Positions 1-8,059 of a stretch of 27,136 nt of DNA are shown here, piece by piece. The position numbers and the translations under genes are program-made. Origin of the DNA: JAYVIQ01 sp043770215 (lineage in GTDB: Bacteria > Bacteroidota > Bacteroidia > Cytophagales > JAAEPT01); assembly GCA_043770215.1 (NCBI GenBank), contig JAYVIQ010000114.1:1-27136 (forward strand), given 5' to 3'. Positions within the stretch are counted from its first letter, which is position 1. Each line of letters opens with the position of its first letter. The notes beneath the pieces are model-generated. The model ran no database searches, had not been told where the DNA came from, and saw only the letters and a program-made list of their open reading frames with translations.

Positions 1-2463
1 GGAAGAGGCTCAGCCGCTGGCTCTGTAGTAGCTTACTGCACAGGCATTACCAATATAGATCCTTTAAAATACAATTTACTTTTTGAGCGTTTTTTAAATC
101 CAGAAAGGGTTTCTATGCCAGATATAGATATAGATTTTGATGATGAAGGCAGGGCAAGTGTAATCCAATATGTCATAGAAAAATACGGAGCCAACCAAGT
201 AGCTCAAATTATAACTTATGGGTCAATGGCTGCAAAATCTTCTATTAGAGATACAGCTAGAGCATTAGAACTACCTTTAAGTGAGTCAGATATAATGGCT
301 AAATTAGTACCAGATATTTCTTTAAGTAAAATATTTAAACTATCAGACAAAGAACTTGCTATTAAACTAAAAAATAGCTCAGACGAAATTCTAAAAGCCA
401 AAGAGTTAATAGAAATATCCAAAGGAACAAACCTAAAGGCTCAAACCCTAAACCAAGCTCGGATTTTAGAAGGCTCTGTTAGAAATACAGGCACTCATGC
501 TTGCGGTGTAATTATTACACCAGATGACATAACAAATTTTGTACCCATTGCTTTGGTAAAAGATTCTACCATGTTTTGTACTCAATTTGACAATAATGTT
601 GTAGAAAGTGCGGGTTTACTAAAAATGGACTTTTTAGGACTTAAAACGCTGACTCTAATCAAAGATGCTTGCGTAATTGTAAAAGAAAAACATGGGGTAG
701 ATTTAGATCCTGAAGAGTTTCCAATAGATGATCCATTGACTTATGAATTGTTTCAAAGAGGCGATACAGTAGGTATTTTTCAATATGAAAGTGCAGGTAT
801 GCAAAAGCACATGAGGCATTTAAAACCTACCGTTTTTGCAGATTTAATTGCTATGAATGCTTTATATAGACCAGGTCCAATTGCTTATATACCAAATTTT
901 ATTAAACGTAAACATGGCGAAGAAGACATAGTTTATGACATTCCTGAAATGGAGGAATACCTAGCAGAAACATATGGTATAACAGTCTATCAAGAACAAG
1001 TAATGCTACTATCCCAAAGCTTAGCAGGATTTACAAAAGGCGAGGCAGATACTTTGCGTAAAGCAATGGGAAAGAAAATCAAGGAAGTTTTGGATAAAAT
1101 GAAGCCAAAATTTATTGAACAAGCAATGGCAAAAGGTCACCCAGAAAAAGCCTTGGAAAAAGTATGGAAAGACTGGGAAGCATTTGCGGAATACGCGTTT
1201 AATAAATCGCACTCCACTTGTTATGCTTGGGTTGCTTACCAAACTGCTTATCTAAAAGCTCATTACCCTGCTGAGTATATGGCATCTGTATTGAGCAATA
1301 ATATGAATGAAATTTCTCAGGTTACTTTTTTTATGGAAGAATGCAAACGCATGGGAATAAAAGTATTAGGGCCTGATGTAAACGAATCTAAATCAAAGTT
1401 TACCGTAAACAAAGATGGTGCAATACGTTTTGGGTTAGCTGCCATAAAAGGAGCAGGAAAAGGAGCCGTTGAAGAAATAATCATAGAAAGATTAAAATCT
1501 GGAGAATACGTAGATTTCTTTGAATTTGCAGAGCGTTTGAGCAGCAAATCTGTGAACAAAAAAACGTATGAAGTCTTGGCTCAATCTGGTGGTTTTGATG
1601 GGTTTGAAGGCTATCACAGACGTCAATACTTAGATTCAACAGAAGGATTGTCTTTGATAGAAAGTGCACTAAAATACGCTAGCAAAAAACAGGCAGATAC
1701 AAATAGCAACCAACAATCTCTTTTTGGGTCTAGTGAAATCTATGCCAGCACAAAGCCAAAAGCACCAGATTGTGAGCCTTTTAGCGATTTAGAACAACTA
1801 AATTTAGAAAAAGAAGTTGTAGGATTATTTATTTCTGGACATCCGCTAGATCAGTTTAGACTAGAACTTGAGTTTTTTTGTACTTGTGGCATAGCCAATA
1901 CAAAAGAATTTAAAAACAAAGATATATCTATTGGCGGAATGGTAACCGCAGTAAAAGAAGGAACAACTAAAAACGGAAAACCCTACGGAGTACTTACTAT
2001 TCAAGATTTTACCGGTACAATAGAATTATTTCTTATGGGCGAGCAATTGCTTAACAACAAGTCCTATTTTCAAAACGGATTGTATGTTTTTATTAAAGGA
2101 AAAGTTGAATTAGATTACCGTAAAGCTAAGGAAATCAAAGAGAATAGTAGTATAATTCCTACAGATGAAGATTTTGGTTTTAAAGCAATTTCTTTCTCAT
2201 TGCTTTCAGAACTTCGTGAAAAAAACTGTAAAAGCATAGACATCTCTTTAGATTTAGAAGATCTTAACGAAAAACTTATCCATGAAATTGTTACCCTTTT
2301 TGAAGATAATCCGGGCAAGTGTGGACTAAATTTTACTGTTAAATCCACAAAAAATAATCTTTCTCTAAACATGATGTCCAGAAAATATAGAGTTAGCTCA
2401 GAAAATAATTTCTTTAAATCATTGGATGAAATAAGTGAGTTAAGTTACAAAATAAGTGTTTAA
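1..2463 (+). CDS. dnaE: DNA polymerase III subunit alpha (5' end outside window)
   Basis: Catalytic subunit of the replicative DNA polymerase, a C-family polymerase. The reading frame is open from base 1. The first in-window codons (GRGSAAGSVVAY..., then LLFERFLNPERVSMPDIDIDF at about codons 28-46) already match the polymerase core, so the gene starts upstream and the first ATG at 115 is internal. The PDIDIDF acidic pair (nt 118-138) is the classic catalytic motif, followed by FADLIAMNALYRPGP and the FNKSHSTCYAWVAYQTAYLKAHYPAEYMA finger region. The C-terminal third has an OB-fold segment (about nt 1920-2110). The N-terminal PHP domain is cut off by the window edge. The frame is intact through to the TAA at 2461. 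There is no overlap with the next gene. Identification is very secure. Confidence 0.97.
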   Translation, partial: GRGSAAGSVVAYCTGITNIDPLKYNLLFERFLNPERVSMPDIDIDFDDEGRASVIQYVIEKYGANQVAQIITYGSMAAKSSIRDTARALELPLSESDIMAKLVPDISLSKIFKLSDKELAIKLKNSSDEILKAKELIEISKGTNLKAQTLNQARILEGSVRNTGTHACGVIITPDDITNFVPIALVKDSTMFCTQFDNNVVESAGLLKMDFLGLKTLTLIKDACVIVKEKHGVDLDPEEFPIDDPLTYELFQRGDTVGIFQYESAGMQKHMRHLKPTVFADLIAMNALYRPGPIAYIPNFIKRKHGEEDIVYDIPEMEEYLAETYGITVYQEQVMLLSQSLAGFTKGEADTLRKAMGKKIKEVLDKMKPKFIEQAMAKGHPEKALEKVWKDWEAFAEYAFNKSHSTCYAWVAYQTAYLKAHYPAEYMASVLSNNMNEISQVTFFMEECKRMGIKVLGPDVNESKSKFTVNKDGAIRFGLAAIKGAGKGAVEEIIIERLKSGEYVDFFEFAERLSSKSVNKKTYEVLAQSGGFDGFEGYHRRQYLDSTEGLSLIESALKYASKKQADTNSNQQSLFGSSEIYASTKPKAPDCEPFSDLEQLNLEKEVVGLFISGHPLDQFRLELEFFCTCGIANTKEFKNKDISIGGMVTAVKEGTTKNGKPYGVLTIQDFTGTIELFLMGEQLLNNKSYFQNGLYVFIKGKVELDYRKAKEIKENSSIIPTDEDFGFKAISFSLLSELREKNCKSIDISLDLEDLNEKLIHEIVTLFEDNPGKCGLNFTVKSTKNNLSLNMMSRKYRVSSENNFFKSLDEISELSYKISV

Positions 2464-2780
2464 CCTTTTTTTACATTCGTCAGCGAACTAAAAAAGAGAA
2501 TCCAATTAATTTTGTTTGATGATTTAAGAGAGAAATGAATAGTACATCAAAAACAAAAAAAGTATTGCTGGGTATAAAACCTTGAATTTGTAAAGTTCTC
2601 ATAATTAACTTTTAAACAATACTTGCTTTAAACATAAGATTTTTTAAAATATTTTACATTCATTATCAATGTTTTAGGAATATTTCATTATTTTTGCATT
2701 CCTTTTGAGTAAAAGGATTTGCTCCTTGCAAATAAATTCTAATTAAACCTTTGAGTGGTAGGCAACTAACTCGCAGTCTA
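2464..2780. other. dnaE-rpsA intergenic region and rpsA leader
   Basis: This gap of about 317 bases has no convincing coding frame. Just after the dnaE stop (about 2464-2497) there is an imperfect hairpin-like arrangement: a T-run, then TTCG tcag CGAA, then an A-run. It could be a weak terminator. An 8-bp inverted repeat (AAGTATTG at 2560-2567, CAATACTT at 2617-2624) has a long spacer and may be chance. A TATTTTTG element at 2689-2696 is the likely rpsA promoter. The roughly 75-base leader between that element and the rpsA start could host translational control of S1, but no specific structure was recognised. Confidence 0.5.
2689..2696 (+). promoter_or_regulatory. Candidate -7 promoter element for rpsA
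   Basis: TATTTTTG matches the Bacteroidota -7 consensus TAnnTTTG exactly and lies about 85 bases upstream of the rpsA ATG. No good TTG/TTTG -33 box is visible 17-23 bases upstream, so the call rests on a single element. Confidence 0.35.
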
Positions 2781-4601
2781 ATGGCTGGTAAAACAACAAT
2801 AAGCAGTAACACAGGTATTGAAGATTTTGATTGGTCTGGATCAGGTAGAGGTTTTAGCTCTGGATACAGCAAAGCGGATAGAGATGTTCTAGAAGCAGAA
2901 ATCATTGGTACTTTAAATCAAATCAACGAAAGAGAACTTATCATGGGTACTATCGTTGGTATGACAGACAAAGATGTTATTATTAACATCGGTTTTAAAT
3001 CAGATGGTCTTGTGGCTAAATCTGAATTTAGAGACACTGAAGAAGTAAAAATTGGTGATGTAGTAGAAATCTATATCGAAAGCCAAGAAGACGGTAACGG
3101 ACAATTGATTCTTTCTAGAAAGAAAGCTAAAATTGTAAAAGCATGGGACAACATCACTAAAATTCATGAAAATGACGAAATCATAGAAGGTTTTGTTAAA
3201 AGAAGAACTAAAGGTGGTTTAATTGTAGATGTTCACGGAATTGAGGCATTCTTACCAGGTTCACAAATAGATGTGAAACCAATCAGAGACTTTGATGTTT
3301 TTGTAGGTAAGAAAATGGAAGTTAAAGTTGTGAAAATCAACTATACTAACGACAACGTTGTAGTATCTCACAAAGTCTTGATTGAAAAAGATCTAGAAAA
3401 ACAAAAAGTTGAGATCTTAAATAACCTTGAAAAAGGACAAGTATTAGAAGGTGTTATCAAAAACATGACTAATTTCGGTGTATTCATCGACTTAGGTGGT
3501 GTAGATGGTTTACTTCATATTACAGATATTTCTTGGGGTAGAATTAACCACCCAGAGGAAGTACTTAAATTAGACGAAAAAATCAATGTTGTAGTTCTTG
3601 ACTTCGACGATGACAAAAAACGTATCTCTTTAGGTATGAAACAATTAACTCCTCATCCTTGGGAAGCTTTAGATGCAACTATTGCAGTTGGTTCTAAAGT
3701 TAAAGGTAAAATAGTAAACGTTGCAGACTACGGTGCATTCCTAGAGTTACACCCAGGTGTAGAAGGATTAATTCACGTAAGTGAAATGTCTTGGTCTCAG
3801 CACTTAAGAAATCCACAAGATTTCATGACTGCTGGTAGCGAAATGGAAGCCGTTGTATTAACTATTGACAGAGACGAAAGAAAAATGTCATTAGGAATTA
3901 AACAATTGACTGAAGATCCATGGACAAAAGGAAATATTTTAACTAAATATGCAATAGGTACTGAGCACTCAGGAATTGTTCGTAATCTAACTAACTTTGG
4001 ATTGTTCTTAGAATTAGAAGAAGGTATAGATGGCTTACTACACGTAAGTGATTTAAGCTGGACTAAGAAAATCAAGCATCCATCTGAATTTGTAAAAGTT
4101 GATGAGCCTTTAGCAGTAAAAGTTTTAGAACTAGATATCGAAAACAGAAAACTAGCTTTAGGTCACAAACAATTAGAAGAAAATCCTTGGGATACTTTTG
4201 AAGATGTTTTTGCTTTGGGTAGCACGCACAGCGCAACCATCCTAAACAAAAATGACAAAGGAGCTACTATAGAATTGCAATATGGTATAGAAGGTTATGT
4301 ACCTACAAAACATTTGACAAAAGAAGACGGATCTAATGCTAAAAATGGCGAAACGCTTGATTTTGTTGTGATTGAATTCTTAAAAGGCGAAAGAAAGATA
4401 ACTCTTTCTCACTTAGCTACTTTCAATGAAAGCGAAGCGGCTGAAAAGCCAGCGGCGGCGGCTACGGGTACTGCTAAAAAAGGTGGTTCTAAAGGAACTG
4501 CTCCTAAAACTCAAAAACAAGAAGCTGAAAAATCTACTTTAGGTGATATTGATGCTTTGGCAGAAATGAGAAAACAAATGGAAGCAAATTCTAAGAAATA
4601 A
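2781..4601 (+). CDS. rpsA: 30S ribosomal protein S1
   Basis: RNA-binding ribosomal protein with six S1 (OB-fold) repeats, which helps mRNA bind the 30S subunit. The repeats can be read in order: GTIVGMTDKDVIINIG, EGFVKRRTKGGLIVDVHGIEAFLPG, EGVIKNMTNFGVFIDLGGVDGLLHI, GKIVNVADYGAFLEL, SGIVRNLTNFGLFLEL and the divergent SATILNKNDKGATIEL. An Ala/Lys-rich linker and a STLGDIDALAEMRKQME tail follow, as in other Bacteroidota S1 proteins. The ATG at 2781 (MAGKTTISS...) is preferred over an in-frame TTG at 2751, which would add ten unremarkable residues. The gene stands alone, with its own promoter candidate upstream and a strong terminator downstream. S1 is thought to be especially important in Bacteroidota because Shine-Dalgarno use is low there. 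Confidence 0.96.
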   Translation: MAGKTTISSNTGIEDFDWSGSGRGFSSGYSKADRDVLEAEIIGTLNQINERELIMGTIVGMTDKDVIINIGFKSDGLVAKSEFRDTEEVKIGDVVEIYIESQEDGNGQLILSRKKAKIVKAWDNITKIHENDEIIEGFVKRRTKGGLIVDVHGIEAFLPGSQIDVKPIRDFDVFVGKKMEVKVVKINYTNDNVVVSHKVLIEKDLEKQKVEILNNLEKGQVLEGVIKNMTNFGVFIDLGGVDGLLHITDISWGRINHPEEVLKLDEKINVVVLDFDDDKKRISLGMKQLTPHPWEALDATIAVGSKVKGKIVNVADYGAFLELHPGVEGLIHVSEMSWSQHLRNPQDFMTAGSEMEAVVLTIDRDERKMSLGIKQLTEDPWTKGNILTKYAIGTEHSGIVRNLTNFGLFLELEEGIDGLLHVSDLSWTKKIKHPSEFVKVDEPLAVKVLELDIENRKLALGHKQLEENPWDTFEDVFALGSTHSATILNKNDKGATIELQYGIEGYVPTKHLTKEDGSNAKNGETLDFVVIEFLKGERKITLSHLATFNESEAAEKPAAAATGTAKKGGSKGTAPKTQKQEAEKSTLGDIDALAEMRKQMEANSKK

Positions 4602-4620
4602 AAATTGCTAACATATTCAA

Positions 4621-4652
4621 AAAAAACCTCCAATTTATGGAGGTTTTTTTTT
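4621..4652 (+). terminator. Rho-independent terminator of rpsA
   Basis: Perfect 11-bp stem (AAAAAACCTCC at 4621-4631 with GGAGGTTTTTT at 4639-4649), a 7-base loop and a run of nine T. It begins 19 bases after the rpsA stop. The A/T flanks make it potentially bidirectional, but only the + strand has a gene to terminate. Confidence 0.9.
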
Positions 4653-4773
4653 GACTAAATATTTGATTTCCATCGGTATAACTTGCAATTTTTTTTACTT
4701 AAAAAATGAATCCTAACAGTTTTAAAACAACGTCACATTTATTCTACTCTTAAACTTATTTGACAAAAAAAAT

Positions 4774-4787
4774 CTTTACATGTAAAG
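4774..4787. promoter_or_regulatory. 14-bp perfect palindrome upstream of the S8 protease gene
   Basis: CTTTACATGTAAAG is a perfect dyad without a spacer, 36 bases before the protease ATG. TTTG at 4759-4762 lies upstream of it, so the dyad sits where a -7 element would be expected. It could be an operator for a dimeric regulator. No TAnnTTTG box is present here. Function is inferred only from position and symmetry. Confidence 0.3.
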
Positions 4788-4823
4788 CTATGTATTATCA
4801 CAAAAATTAAACTATTTTTATTT

Positions 4824-6800
4824 ATGGACTTAAAAAAAATCAAACTTACTCTATTTTCTGTCATTGTATTGTTTTTACATACATTACAAGGGCAAGAGTA
4901 CCAAAAAGGCATAGTTTATGCAAAAGTAAAAGAAAGTCAAAACATCTATTTCAACAATAGAAAAGAAAGAAGCACCATTAACCTAACCCAATTTTTGAAT
5001 CTATATGAGATAAGCCCTCTAATAAGACATAGTTTTGCTAGAGCTAGTTCAGAGATTTCAGAGAGAGAAAAAGAAGTTAGAAAAATATACAAGCTTACTT
5101 TTTCAGAAAATATATCTGTAGACGAAAAAATAAACGAATTATTGGCAACAGGATTTTTTGAAATTGTAGAGCCCGCATACTCATTCGATATTCAGCTAGG
5201 GTACCAACCAAATGACTCATTGGCAGATTCATTGCTTACTGGCGGCGCTGGAATGAACCAGCTACAACTACATGACTTTTATAGTGCATTTGCAATTGAA
5301 AAAGGAGATACAAATGTAATAATAGGCATTGTAGATACAGGTATAAATTTTGATCAAGAAGATTCAAAAAAAACGTTGAAGTATAATTGGAAGGATCTTA
5401 TTGATGGAATAAATAATGATGGGGATAAATATAATGGGTTTGAGTTAATAGATAATTTTAGAGGCTGGGATTTAGGAGATAATGACAATAACCCAACCTT
5501 TGGTCCTGGAGCAAGTCATGGTGCTGCTATGGCATCAATTACGTCAGCAACTCCAGACAATAATTTGGGTATGGTGGGCACGGGCTTCAATTGTAGTTAT
5601 AAGCCCTATAAAGTATCTGCAAACGCTAGTCCAAACAACCTTACAAAAGGATATGACGGAATGTATTTAGCTGCCTTAGAAGGCTCTAAAGTCATATTAT
5701 GCAGTTGGGGAGCAACCAATGTTCTTCCAAAAATATTTGAAGAGCTAACCACTCATTTGGTGTTGGATTTAGATGCACTTATAATATCGGCTGCTGGAAA
5801 CTCTGGCCAACAAACACCATTTTTTCCTGCTTCTTTTCCTTATGTTTTGTCTACATGTGCTCTAAAAATGGATTCTACGCTTCTTATTTCTGCATCTAAC
5901 TATAATTATTATGTAGATTTAGCTGCCGCCGGTGAATATGTTAGAATGTCTAATGGCGCTAACTCAGGGTATAAAACGGATGTAGGAACATCTGCGTCTG
6001 CTGCTGTTGTAGCTGGTATGGCGGGACTAGTGAGATCCCATTTTCCAGAAATGTCTGCATTGCAAGCCAGGCAACAAATAAAAACAAGCGCATCTTATAT
6101 TGACTCTATTGCTGGAAATAAACCCTACGCAGGCAAAATAGGAAAAATGATTCACCCTTTAAACTCTATTTCAAACAATTACTCACCAGGTCTTTTAGTC
6201 ATAGACCAAACCATAAACAATGGTGTAAACGAGTTCAACAGACAAGGTGATGTTGTTTCCTTTGATTTAAAATTGTATAATGCATTAAGACCAAGTAAAG
6301 ACATTAGCTTTACTTTAACGCCTATTTCAAATAATTTTTCATTTTTAAAATCTAATGGAACATTGCCTGATTTAGATACCAAAGATACTTTGTTTAGCTT
6401 AAATCAATCTATTCAACTTGGATTAAATAGTTCTAACAATGCAAAAGAAGAATATATTGCTAGAATAGATTACTTTGATGGAAAATCATATAAAGACCAT
6501 GATTATATATTTTTTAGCTTGAAACCAACCAATGTTACTGCACTAAGTACCACTGAAAGCAATGATTGGGAAATTTACCCTACAAAAATAACAAACTTTA
6601 TACATTTAGAAGGAAATTTTAAAGGTAACCTAGAAATGGAACTAATAAATGTAGAAGGAAATGTGGTATTTAAAACTACACATAACAATTCTAATCATTT
6701 GACTGTTATTTTACCTGATTCTATTGCTAATGGTTCTTATTTACTAAAGGTAAAAGATCAAGAAAAAATAAAAACTACTAAAATCATCAAACTATATTAA
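4824..6800 (+). CDS. Secreted S8 (subtilisin-like) serine protease with T9SS sorting tail
   Basis: Exported serine endopeptidase. An N-terminal signal peptide (about residues 1-23, MDLKKIKLTLFSVIVLFLHT...) is followed by a propeptide-like region (about 25-150). The peptidase S8 domain has the full catalytic set: Asp171 in GIVDTGINF, His232 in GASHGAAMA, oxyanion Asn326 in SAAGNSG and Ser390 in GTSASAAVVAGMAG. The last 80 or so residues (WEIYPTKITNFIHLEGNF... GSYLLKVKDQEKIKTTKIIKLY) match a type A type-IX-secretion C-terminal domain, so the mature enzyme is probably released at or attached to the cell surface. The substrate is unknown. The stop overlaps the cinA start by one base (TAATG), suggesting co-transcription although the functions are unrelated. 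A dyad lies upstream at 4774-4787. Confidence 0.93.
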   Translation: MDLKKIKLTLFSVIVLFLHTLQGQEYQKGIVYAKVKESQNIYFNNRKERSTINLTQFLNLYEISPLIRHSFARASSEISEREKEVRKIYKLTFSENISVDEKINELLATGFFEIVEPAYSFDIQLGYQPNDSLADSLLTGGAGMNQLQLHDFYSAFAIEKGDTNVIIGIVDTGINFDQEDSKKTLKYNWKDLIDGINNDGDKYNGFELIDNFRGWDLGDNDNNPTFGPGASHGAAMASITSATPDNNLGMVGTGFNCSYKPYKVSANASPNNLTKGYDGMYLAALEGSKVILCSWGATNVLPKIFEELTTHLVLDLDALIISAAGNSGQQTPFFPASFPYVLSTCALKMDSTLLISASNYNYYVDLAAAGEYVRMSNGANSGYKTDVGTSASAAVVAGMAGLVRSHFPEMSALQARQQIKTSASYIDSIAGNKPYAGKIGKMIHPLNSISNNYSPGLLVIDQTINNGVNEFNRQGDVVSFDLKLYNALRPSKDISFTLTPISNNFSFLKSNGTLPDLDTKDTLFSLNQSIQLGLNSSNNAKEEYIARIDYFDGKSYKDHDYIFFSLKPTNVTALSTTESNDWEIYPTKITNFIHLEGNFKGNLEMELINVEGNVVFKTTHNNSNHLTVILPDSIANGSYLLKVKDQEKIKTTKIIKLY

Positions 6801-8059
6801 TGTTAAAAGCAGAAATACTAGCCATTGGAGATGAGCTACTTATAGGTCAGGTTTTAAATACAAATGCTCAGTGGATTGCACAGGAACTAAACCAATTAGG
6901 CATTATTGTATCTTATATGACTACAGTCTCTGATTCAAAAGAAGCCATAATAAATGCCTTAGATAAAGGCCTTGAACAATGTGATTTTATTTTTATAACG
7001 GGTGGATTAGGTCCTACAAAAGATGATATTACAAAACATACTTTGACTGAATACTTCAAAGGTGAATTGACATTAAACAAAGACAGACTAGAAAAGCTTA
7101 GACTTTATTTTGAAAAAAGGGGGCGAGTTATGAATACCCTAAATGAAAGTCAAGCCATGCTTCCTAATAATTGTTTCAATATAGAAAACGAAGTAGGAAC
7201 AGCGTGTGGTATGTGGTTTGAGACCTCAAAAAACAAAAGCATTATTTCTATGCCGGGAGTTCCTTATGAAATGAAGGATATGATGCAAAAGATAATCTTA
7301 CCAAAGATTAAACTAAAGTATTTTCAAAATGCAATAGAACATAGAACTTTTAGAACTTTTGGCATTGGAGAGTCTGAGTTAGCATCTATTATAGAGGATT
7401 GGGAGACGAACTTACCCAGCTTTCTAAAACTGGCATATTTGCCTAATGTTGGGCAAGTTCGGTTGAGAATATCAGGTACTCACAAAGACCAAGATATTCT
7501 CTCAAAAACCATAAAACAACAAGGCAATTTGCTTTATAGTCTGATTGGTGAATATATTTTTGGAGAAGGCGAAGAAGAGTTAGAAGATGTAGTAGGTGTA
7601 CTTTTAACCAATAAGAAAATAAATTTAAGTACTGCTGAAAGTTGTACAGGAGGTTATCTTGCCCATAAATTAACTTCTGTTTCTGGTAGTTCTAACTATT
7701 TTATAGGAAGTACAATAGCCTACAGCAACCAGGTAAAAGTTAACGAATTGAACGTAAAAGAAGCTACAATAAGTGAATATGGAGCGGTAAGCAAAGAAAC
7801 CGTTTCTGAAATGGCAGAAAATGCACGAGTTAAATACAACACTGATCTAGCACTTAGTACAAGTGGAATTGCTGGACCAACAGGAGGCAGTGATGAAAAA
7901 CCAACGGGAACCATTTGGATTGCTCTAGCAACCAAAGAAATTACAATCACTAAAAAACTTCAATTAGGAGGCGATAGAAAAAGAAACATCCATTTAGCTA
8001 GCCTACATTGTTTATTTTTGTTGTACAACTACTTATTAAAAGAAAACCACTTAAACTAA
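6800..8059 (+). CDS. cinA: CinA-family protein (competence/damage-inducible; nicotinamide-nucleotide amidase)
   Basis: Two-domain CinA of typical length (419 aa). The N-terminal molybdopterin-binding-like domain (about residues 1-170) starts KAEILAIGDELLIGQVLNTNAQWIAQEL and contains FITGGLGPTKDDITKHT. The C-terminal PncC amidase domain begins near residue 279 with AESCTGGYLAHKLTSVSGSS and includes STSGIAGPTGGSDEKPTGTIWIA. PncC-type enzymes deamidate NMN to nicotinate mononucleotide in NAD recycling, and the N-terminal domain in related proteins has pyrophosphatase activity. The ATG at 6800 overlaps the protease stop by one base. The 3' end overlaps the convergent feoB stop by nine bases, so there is no terminator between them. 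Confidence 0.95.
   Translation: MLKAEILAIGDELLIGQVLNTNAQWIAQELNQLGIIVSYMTTVSDSKEAIINALDKGLEQCDFIFITGGLGPTKDDITKHTLTEYFKGELTLNKDRLEKLRLYFEKRGRVMNTLNESQAMLPNNCFNIENEVGTACGMWFETSKNKSIISMPGVPYEMKDMMQKIILPKIKLKYFQNAIEHRTFRTFGIGESELASIIEDWETNLPSFLKLAYLPNVGQVRLRISGTHKDQDILSKTIKQQGNLLYSLIGEYIFGEGEEELEDVVGVLLTNKKINLSTAESCTGGYLAHKLTSVSGSSNYFIGSTIAYSNQVKVNELNVKEATISEYGAVSKETVSEMAENARVKYNTDLALSTSGIAGPTGGSDEKPTGTIWIALATKEITITKKLQLGGDRKRNIHLASLHCLFLLYNYLLKENHLN

Noticed and set aside
2751..2780. TTG start that would extend ribosomal protein S1 by ten residues
   Set aside because: The added residues have no family support; ATG 2781 gives a normal N-terminus.
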